Of a stretch of DNA of 64,000 nt, positions 14,501 to 23,336 are shown one piece after another; position 1 is the stretch's first letter, and each line of letters opens with the position of its first letter. The notes beneath the pieces are model-generated. The model saw nothing but the letters and a program-made list of their open reading frames with translations. It made no database searches and was not told the DNA's origin. The stretch covers positions 15,211,213 to 15,275,212 of the forward strand of contig NC_065531.1 in the NCBI RefSeq assembly GCF_020184175.1, written 5' to 3'. This DNA is from Aphis gossypii. Lineage: Eukaryota > Arthropoda > Insecta > Hemiptera > Aphididae. Made by a program: the position numbers and the translations under genes.

Positions 14501-17500
14501 TCTATTGAAAATTTGACCGAATGGCCAAACTTTCAAAAAGCCAACGAACAAGCCATTGGTTTGAATTTATACGAACTGGTCGTAACCGACTGTTTAATAT
14601 GTTGGCAGTATCTCACCAAACAAACGGCCGCTCTGAGAGAAGTGAACGATTCCAGACTGCGAATTTACGAGCAACTGGAAATCAGCATTCAGGATCTAGA
14701 GAGAAATAACCAGAGGCTCGTTCAAGAAAACATAAATGACAAAAAACATATAAAAAGGTAATGTAATGCTTTCTGCATATTATAATACCTATCGTTTTAT
14801 ATGTATAGAACACCGATCGGTATTCGATTCAATTTTATTTATTATGTATTATATTATCATACTTAGTTTATACGATACAATCGAAAGTTTGGAAAGTCGT
14901 TGCGAAGATTTGCAGAACCTGGTCGACGACATGGGTCATTTAAAAAAAGACGACAGCGTAGTCAGCGAAGGCAGTGGCAGTGGAGGAGCTGTGATCGAAG
15001 ATCAAGATGAATATGCTAAACTTGCTTCACAATTGGAGCATGCGAAAAATCAAAGAGTCAAGGAACAGAGAAAAGTGTCTGAACTAGAACAAAACGTGTC
15101 CTTACTTATACAGGTAAACACTATAAGTCTTTAAGTCGTGAAAGGAATAGTTTATATAGGTAGAATAATAATGATAAATACGATATAAGTATTAAGTATA
15201 TAACGATTATGAATGTGGTGTTACTGCAATATTATAGTTTACCTATCATCACTGCAGTGCGTTTTACACAATATATTATAATAAATTACATTAGATTTTA
15301 TAACTTTTTAATTTGTTATTTATAGGAGAACACTAATCTAGAAGAAAAAGTGAGTGTAATGCAAAAAAAAGACGAAGAACTGAAAACGCTCCAAGATCAA
15401 ATCGTCTATTTAGAAGAAATAAGGTGGGTCTACAGATTGTTTTAAATAAATTAATTATAAAAGACAACAGTGTGTTAAATATAAAATTTTATAAAATGAT
15501 ACGTCAACGAAAACGTCGACAACTATTAATACATTTAAAGTTAGATCGAATAACAAAATATTTTAAGACTATATTATAGGTACTTACCTACGTGAAATGT
15601 TTTTTTTTTCAATTAACTATTTTGATTTATAACATTAATTACTATTAAAAAGTACATAAATACATATAATAATAATGCATTTATTTATAAAATAATAAAA
15701 ACACGTTTTCGCCAATAATATAGGTACAAGTACAGACGGTACAATATTCACCTACCGGGTACTTGCTTATCCTTGAAAAATGGTTTACCTACCTATATTT
15801 CTGGGTTCAATACGGAAATAATAAATTAACAATCATATACCTACGCATTACGGGTAAATTTTGGATGAAAGAAGTTAATAATTATTTGATATAAAATAGT
15901 TATTAGTTATTATGTTTTATTACATACTAGTGACTAGCAAAATAATTCGATTCTAAATCTTAAACTGTACTATAGGTATATAGATTCAGATTTAAATTTT
16001 AAAGATAAAAATTAAAAAGTAAAAAAATATACTAAATTAATTACAATTAATAGTTTTTCAATTTATAACGCTATTTAGTGAAAATTACAAATATTTTCAT
16101 TTTTATTTTTTTTATATTTTTTTAACTTTTGTAAACAATTTCAAACAAACTATCATGTATTTACATTATACCTTCTAGAAGATTTTTTTTTAAATAATAG
16201 AGTAGGTATAACTTAAGTAGGTATAGTATACTAGTATAGTATAGTCTTAATGTTTTAAAAATGTCATTATGCATTATTAGTATCATGTATATAGTATATG
16301 GCATATTTATTATTATAATATGTATATCTATGCTCACATTTTAATATATTCAATTATTATTTGAGTGCTTTAAGTTTTATAAAATTGATTTATCTTTTAG
16401 GCAAGGAAACCTATGTCGGCGTTGTCAGCGTAGTACTGACCCAAACCTTTTCGATGAGTATTCGGTGTACGATGACGATGATGATACTGATGATATTAGC
16501 GCTATAGGATCATATGTCGAAACTCACAAACACGAAGTCTTGCAACAATTACAAGTATGTTTTTATTCTTAAACTGAAAAGAATTAAACGTGATACTCCG
16601 ATACGGGTGCATTGTTATAAAACATGTTCATCATGTGGAACATAAACGTTTTAAATTACGAGTAGGTACCTACACAATAACTGCAGACTTTGAATGTATC
16701 TGCGTTTTATTCCGTGATATTAATATGGTCAGCTTAGATGATCGCGTTTGAGTTTTGTATGCGCAATGTTCTTTAAATCTAAAACATTTATTGTTATAAT
16801 AATAAACGTAAAGTCGAATTAAAAATAAAATTTAGTCTTATACGTATTAACCGTAAACCATATTATGAGCCATTACTCATTTCAATGTTTAAACGTGAGA
16901 AATTCGAACGAAAATCCTTAAGAGAATATTTGGCATTTCGCCTGAAGTAAAACGCCTAACGACGATAATTGTGTTAAATCGAGGTCCGAAGATCCAGACT
17001 ATTTGACATTTTAAATCGGGTCACGACGTGTTAGACGATTTTAGGTTAATAGTCATAGACCCAATGTGTATATAATATAATAGGCGATAGTATACTGTAT
17101 TCATACTAGTACTCCGAGAGAAAACTAAAAACAGTCATAACCACCCCCTCCCCGATTAATAAAATACTACTCATTATTAGGATATCGTTTAATAAAGTTC
17201 AGTGCCGCCGAGATCAATTTAATGATCAATCAGGCTATAATACCAAACCAATATCATAATATTATACCCTATATATATATTATATGATTATGACTGGAGA
17301 AAATGAGTATTATTATGATATAAAATCGTGTCGATTCACCACAAGATAATATGATATAATTACGATATTTATACTTCGCAGGTATTAATATATTGAACTT
17401 ATTCTAATAATACTTGTACCTCATACTCGTTTAACTCTATAACTAGTCCGTGTAACATGGTTAAAACTGTTTTGCACGGGATGACTTTACTCCCTCGATA

Positions 17501-18681
17501 TTTATACGAAAATTATCAAAATTATAAATCGTTTTGGGAAGAACTTTATCTGGGTCGCAGGGATTTAATTTTCATAACATGACTACAATGTTATAGTTAT
17601 TGGTTTTCTTCATTTAATTATTAAAAATTACTAGATAAAATTCTTCGATCTATAATGTCGGTACCTAGTTTTCATATGAATAAATATCGAGTAAATTAGT
17701 CATCCCGCGCAAAACAGTTTTTAGCTATATATGTTGAGTGTGGCGTCCTCTCGAGCAATATAGACTATATTATATAACTATATTAACTATAAGCACCTTA
17801 CAATCTATATACAAGTTTAATAACTAATGTATTTTTTATCTGCGATTGCGTTTTCTACAAAGGAGACGTTGGGCGAGAACTATTCGGAGGACAACCCGTA
17901 CCGGATATTGGTGGACAAATACGAAGCGCTGTTGAAGATCCAACAGAAGCACAACGCGTTCACGCCGATGGTGCCGTCGGCGGCCAACGGCAACAACAAC
18001 AGCAACAACGCGGGCAACAAGGACCGCGGCGGCATATCGCTGCAAGAGGAGCTGCAGATGTCCGGACAGTTCTCGTCGTTCAACGGGAACGCGTCGGACA
18101 GCGACGACAGCAGCGACGACGGCTGTCCGCCGGCCGGCGACCAGGGACGGTCCGCGCCGGGAACCTGCATGACGGGCGGAACCAAGTACTCCGAGACGGA
18201 GACGACGTCGTCGTCCGGTTTCTCGGACGAGACGAGCAACAAGTGCACGCAGACCGAGACGTTCTTCACGGGATCGTTCCTGTGCACCATATCGGACGGC
18301 GACGACTGCCGGTTCAGCATCTACGACGACGCCAGCCCCGTGGAGAGCCGGTTCCGGAAGACGCCCGAGTACCGTCAGCTGTTCCGCGAGATATTCGCCG
18401 TGCTCAAGCGGGCGGCCGAGGCCAAGGACGAGGGCGAGCGACTGCCGCTCCTGCAGGACGACGACCGCGACCGCGGCTACGAGGGCGAGGACGGCCTGGA
18501 CGGCCTGGACGACGACGCGACCACCGACACGCCCACGTGCGGCCGTTCGTCCGCCTCGGTGGCCGCCACGCCGCGAGTGCCCCCGGCCACGCCGGCGTGC
18601 GAGCACAACCCGTTGATGGCCACCATCGAGTCGGAGACGGTCGAACGGCGTCCGACCACGCTTCCACCGCAGCAACAGCAA

Positions 18682-18712
<31 letters not shown>

Positions 18713-19188
18713 GGGCGGACGGCGACCAACAGCAACAGCTGCAGCGACCGCCGGCCGCCGAACAGCAGCAACCGCAGCAACAGGAGCCGCGCCGTCGCCG
18801 CCGGGACATCATCGAGGAACTGGCGGCCACGGTCAAGCACAAGAAACACGTCCGGCACCGGAAGTCGACCGCGGCCAGCCAACAGCAGCCCAGGGACATC
18901 AGCCACCTGTTGGAATTCAAGTGGACGGACCAGGTGACGCGCCGGCAGCCCAGGAGCGGCAGTGGCGACAGGCCGCCGTCGTCGCACAGGTCCACGTGGT
19001 GCGCCGCCGCCGCCGCCCCGAACGACGGAGCGGAAGCGTCGCCCGCCGCGGCCCAGCCGTACGCCAGCGCCGCGTCGCAGGAAGTGGCCAAGCTCAAGCT
19101 GCTGGACAAGTCGTACGCCGAGGTGTTAAGACTGAGGAAAGTTCCGCCGTCGTCGTCCAAAAGGCCGCAATCGCAGTACTTGCATTAG
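11590..19188 (+). CDS. Cen: Centrocortin / cerebellar degeneration-related protein 2 (CDR2)-like coiled-coil protein
   Basis: Seven coding exons join in frame to 725 aa: 11590-11680, 13457-13569, 14609-14757, 14867-15113, 15326-15423, 16401-16554 and 17863-19188. All introns are GT-AG and the stop is TAG. Exons 2-3 encode the family signature DLQLAAELGKTLLERN and then EIEYLTKQ, as in vertebrate CDR2. Residues about 31-230 are a long coiled coil. Exon 6 has a CRRCQR cluster and an acidic Asp run. The last exon carries NPYRILVDKYEALLK, the conserved TPEYRQLFREIFAVLK block and a polyglutamine run of about 14 residues (554-567). Drosophila centrocortin is a centrosome-associated scaffold that also governs its own mRNA localisation; CDR2 is its vertebrate relative. 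Length is close to the fly protein. The last exon is strikingly GC-rich compared with exons 1-6. A second, internal first exon seems likely (see 14402-14757). Identity is confident; the exact 5' end is less certain. Confidence 0.9.
14402..14757 (+). promoter_or_regulatory. Cen: Probable internal promoter and alternative first exon of the centrocortin gene
   Basis: Exon 3 of the gene starts at 14609, but the frame stays open upstream through the presumed intron to an ATG at 14495 in good context (CAAAATG). Reading from there adds 38 residues (beginning MNSIENLTEWPNFQ) directly in frame with YLTKQ of exon 3. A TATA-like TATAAG at 14441-14446 lies at a suitable distance upstream, and an arthropod initiator-like TCAGTC lies at 14402. 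The residue composition looks coding rather than intronic. The inferred short isoform would lack the DLQLAAELGK segment. This is inference from sequence; no transcript was seen. Confidence 0.5.
18670..18711 (+). repeat. Cen: CAG/CAA repeat encoding polyglutamine
   Basis: Mixed CAG and CAA codons give about 14 consecutive glutamines in the last exon of the centrocortin gene, with further short Q runs just downstream. Codon mixing suggests a moderately stable repeat. Length differences between individuals would be expected. Confidence 0.9.
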
Positions 19189-21311
19189 TGTGCGGTCCAC
19201 GCGATCGTTTGTTAACTCTACGTATTTAAATTTGTTTTTTCAAATCCTTTATTCCTATAATATTATTATAAGCCAATCGTTATGTCGAACAAAAATTAAA
19301 AAAAAAAAACAACAATGTAAGACAAGCAAAAGTCTCCCGATCATATTTTGTACGATCCCGTGGGATTTTGATTTTTGATTCCCCCCCCATTATTAATATT
19401 ATTATTTAAATACTTTTTTTTTTTAATTATTTTTATTATTATTAATGTTGATAATTCACTATCAAGAATCAAGATGTCTTCATTTTGTAACTATGTACCT
19501 ATATATATATAGTATTAGCGTACCTCCACTGAGATTGTTTCCACCGTTGGTTTTTTTGTATCCATAATATTAATAACGATATTACTTATAACGTTTTTTT
19601 TTTTATTCTTTGAGACAATAATATTAAGTTATAATATTATATTGTGATGCATGCGTCATATGAAAGAGATTTGTTTTTTTTTGGTAATATTTATTTACTT
19701 AATAGAACTTTAATACAATAATGTTTAATTTTGTTTTTTTTTTAATAATCTTTAAAATGAGAACTATTATTATTATTGTGTGTACATAAATAAGTTTAAA
19801 AAGAAAAGTAAGCATATATTGTTTTAAACTTTCATTTCAGTTATTATTTGACAAACCTTTTTTTACACTACAGCCCTAGTTCCGTACATCATTCGTAGGA
19901 TTACGAATTAAACATGATACAATAAGATTCACACATGACACATTTCAAACAATATTGAAGTGCTAATACAAATGAACATTTGCTAATATTAAGTTTATAA
20001 TATACGCGAAAAACTATATGAGTAGAGAGTGAAGGCATGAAGTAAAATGAAAAGTAAAATGAATATTGAAACGATAATTAATTTCAGAGAGTTTCAGGTT
20101 TGCTTTGCCGTTCATCTATTTAATTACATTTACAGAGTATGTAGATATTATATATAATACATACCTATATTATATTTTAATTGTATAATGGTTTTGTAAA
20201 CTTACCCATGCATATAGGTATTCATTTAAAAGCAAAAAATATAATGTAACGTTTATAATTTGAATTGACCTTCATATTATATCTAAGTAGTAAATGTATA
20301 ATGTATATACCGAGACATATTTAAGGAGGATAATTAGGGTAGGTGATGGTTATTTACAATATGGTAACTAGAAACTTTACTATAGTAGTTACTAGCTAGT
20401 ATATTATACCATAAATAAAATTATTTAATTTAAAGATTTAAAAATGTATCAACTACGCCTAAAGGTTCACCATCTAAAAATTGACTGATGATTACATAAT
20501 GGGATTATTCTTTCAACGTTTAATATTTTACAAACTTGTATAAAATAATATATTTACCTTTATTCTATACGTCATATTTCATTAATTATTATTTTAAAAA
20601 TTGATACATAGGTATATTATTTCCTATAACCTATATCAATTATTTTACTAAAGTTTAATTTGAATATTACAAATGTATTGTGTAGTTAGTGTAGTGCATG
20701 TGCATTAGTATATAAACTATATTATAATGTATATAGTATACATATTATAAATTTACACAATATTTTTATACCGATACAAAGAATCTTATATTAAATTTTT
20801 AAGATTTTTGATGAGCAAAATAAGCAACTAATTTTTTATCTAAAATTGCAAAAAAAAATTGACATGCCTATAATTAATTCAGTTAAAAAAATTTCTTCAT
20901 GTATAATGAAAATACAAATACTTCAAGTACCTACGGTTATTTGTTTTCGAGTTACATCAAAAAAACAAAATCGATTTTGTGAAAAATTAAATTTTCTTAA
21001 AAATTTCGGTTTTCTTCGGATTTTTTTCCCCTATTGTAAAATTTACTTAGGAATAACATTTTTTTTTACCTTCAAACTCCTCCAACTACAGTCTAGAACC
21101 AATTTTATATCAGAAATCACACTCATATTTGATGATTAAAGCATTTTCATACTCCCAAAGTGTTTAAACGTAAAAAGATTCTAAAATGATTACCGATCTA
21201 ATATTTATAAAATATATTATGAGTTGCATGAATCTTACTTTTCAGCTTTTGAGCTATAGTGCTATACCTACCTATTTTGTAAATTTAAAAAAAACTGTTT
21301 TTCAATATTAT
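19189..21311. other. Centrocortin 3' flank and AT-rich spacer
   Basis: The first several hundred bases after the stop are U-tract rich (many T8-T10 runs at 19350-19870), consistent with a 3' UTR; the cleavage site cannot be placed. An AATAAA lies near 20415. The segment 20830-21140 resembles, in reverse orientation, part of the dispersed repeat at 47400-47960 (short shared blocks around a GAGTTAC core). No gene is recognised. Confidence 0.45.
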
Positions 21312-21754
21312 TGTTGCGTCCCGCCCGGTCGATATATACATTAACGCGTGGAATGAATACGCGTCGTGTTGTTCATTCTATATTAAAATGTTTATTAAAA
21401 TAATAACTTGCACGAATACAATAATATAAGCTTAATATCTAATACGAGTTTTGAGTGGTGTTAGGACCTGCCTCTGAATGTCTGTGATATTCCTAACCGT
21501 CTGTCGAGCTCTTGTCTGGGACCTGGGTCTCCCTTTGATTTGTCATAAAAAAGGGAGTGGCGACTCTGTCATACGAGGGGGGTCCCGAAAAAACTGCTTG
21601 TGTACATGATTCTTATCGAAGAGACATCGAGTTTTGAATTTTTTTAGCAAAGAGGCGTGTGTTTCTAATTTAATATTGTTAAATTATTTTATACAAACAT
21701 GTGTCATAACACCACCTTATATATGTACATAATATCAGTACGGGGTCCGTAACA
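21312..21754. mobile_element. Solo LTR of a retrotransposon (BEL/Pao- or Gypsy-like)
   Basis: A 443-bp segment starts TGTTGCGTCCCGCCC and ends GGGGTCCGTAACA, so it has the TG...CA ends of an LTR, and the two termini are short inverted matches (TGTTGCG and TGTTACG). It is flanked on both sides by TTAT, a plausible 4-bp target duplication. Its base composition (GGTCGA, GTGGCGACTCTG, GGGGGGTCCCG) is unlike the surrounding DNA. No internal coding region or second LTR is present in the window, so a solo LTR left by recombination is the best reading. The superfamily is uncertain. Confidence 0.55.
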
Positions 21755-22940
21755 TTATTATAGCATGTACATTTTAACTAATTTAAATCGATTACAGTAG
21801 TTGTTGACGAATAAAATTGTATATAAGTACAGGAGATTCAATGTTGTAAAATTGCCAATTGACACTAATTAATATATGCATGTCATATAAGACAATTAAT
21901 TAATAACCAACAAGGTCATTTTAAACTTTCAATATTCTTTATATACGATAACTGTATTACCTAACACAATGTCTTAAGAATTTGCGTTACGTCAACATTG
22001 TTTTTTCGCTATAAATACAAAAAAGTATTTGATAAAATATTTTTATAAGTTGATAACAATCTGTTAGGTATGAAATTCTTAAAAATTTTTACATTTTTTG
22101 ATGATGAATGTTGGTGGCGAAAAATAGCAAATTCCGAATTAGGTAATACACTAAACGAATGTACGCTGTCCATTAGATATGATGTTACTAAAAATACAAA
22201 ATCAAATAATACAATAATCGCCCGAGCTATGTCTTATCGAAATTGCTTCGATAACGATTACAGTATTCTATCCGTGAACTTAAAAATGCGCTAAGCCACG
22301 AACCTTATTAGTTATTAATTATTATTTAATATTATATTCTATGATCGCTTACAATTAAAAGTTATTATTTTTTTTTTAATGTACGTGAAGTCGTGAGCCT
22401 ATTCTCAAAAATTATTATTAAACATTTAATTTCTTTGTCCTTGCAATCTTTACATTTGAAATACTACTGAGTACTGGCCGATGTTGCATAAACATACAAT
22501 GTTTTCAATCGTTTATTATTCAAATATTTTGGTTCATTGTGGTCTGAGGCTTTATTTACTATTACTTCATATATTTATTGATAAATCTCGACATATTATA
22601 TATAGTTATACATTTCCATCTGCTCACGCTAGATGACCTAATTAGAATTTAAATATTTTTAAGTACCGATATTATACTTAACACATTCCAATAGAAGTTA
22701 TGGACTTATGAGTAATAGTAAATATTTGTTAGCGAAAATGTTCACAAGACAATTAATATTAATGCATAAAAATAGTATTTTATTAAGTGTTCATATTTAA
22801 CTTTAAACATACAAAGTTTTACGTATTTGTTAATAGGTATATATTAGTTAATATATAACACAATATTATATATTTTAATCTACAAAAAATAAATCACTTT
22901 TTAAAAATAATAAACTTATTAACTAAAAAATTGCTTTTAT
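21755..22940. other. AT-rich spacer
   Basis: A 74-codon ORF at 22070-22294 (+) contains no domain I know and has no convincing splice context. Nothing else is recognised. Confidence 0.4.
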
Positions 22941-23126
22941 CAGCGTTTTCCAAAATTTTTCTCTGGCGGGCCCGTTAGAGATAGTAAAAACGATTGCGGA
23001 CCCCCTTAATAAAAATAAAATTTTCGTTTTTATATATACTACCTAATACCTATATAGTATATTGTATTTTCAATAAATTGACGTGCGAACCCCTAGAAGT
23101 TCGGGGGCCACAGTTTGGAAACACTA
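22941..23126. mobile_element. hAT-type miniature inverted-repeat element A (degenerate)
   Basis: The left end reads CAGCGTTTTCCAAAATTTTT and the right end, reverse-complemented, reads TAGTGTTTCCAAACTGTGGC, a pattern typical of hAT ends (CAGNG followed by TTCC and AAA). The inner flanks GGCGGGCCCG and the complement of CGGGGGCCAC are also similar. The candidate 8-bp target duplication (GCTTTTAT / ACCTATAT) matches at only five positions, so the element is old or the boundaries are imprecise. It lies 15 bp from element B. Confidence 0.5.
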
Positions 23127-23141
23127 ACCTATATGTTAAAT

Positions 23142-23336
23142 CAGTGATTCCCAAACTTTTTATCTTTACCACCCACTTGTAAAAATTAAAAATGACAGAC
23201 GCCCCCTACCAAAAAAAAAAAAAATTGTATTGGTACATAAGTAATGAATAACAAATTAATTAAGCTAGTAACTTTCATTGCCCCACCAGATAGCCCTAAC
23301 GTCCCCGAGAGGGAGTGTCCACGTTGGGGAACGCTG
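23142..23336. mobile_element. hAT-type miniature element B with perfect 8-bp target duplication
   Basis: The 195-bp element begins CAGTGATTCCCAAAC and ends (reverse-complemented) CAGCGTTCCCCAACG. It is flanked by TGTTAAAT at 23134-23141 and again at 23337-23344, a perfect 8-bp target site duplication as made by hAT transposases. It carries no coding capacity of its own. It is inserted into the 3' end of the transposase ORF on the minus strand and supplies that ORF's last 24 or so codons and stop. Confidence 0.8.

Noticed and set aside
14766..14866. Open frame upstream of centrocortin exon 4 as another alternative exon
   Set aside because: AT-rich, low-complexity translation and a good acceptor at 14866; likely intron open by chance.
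17836..18987. 383-codon antisense ORF opposite the last centrocortin exon
   Set aside because: Low-complexity Leu/Arg/Val-rich translation mirrors GC-rich, glutamine-coding sense sequence; it is a shadow of the real exon.
18243..19229. 328-codon + strand ORF in a second frame of the last centrocortin exon
   Set aside because: Arg/Ala/Gly-rich shifted frame of a GC-rich exon; no domain.
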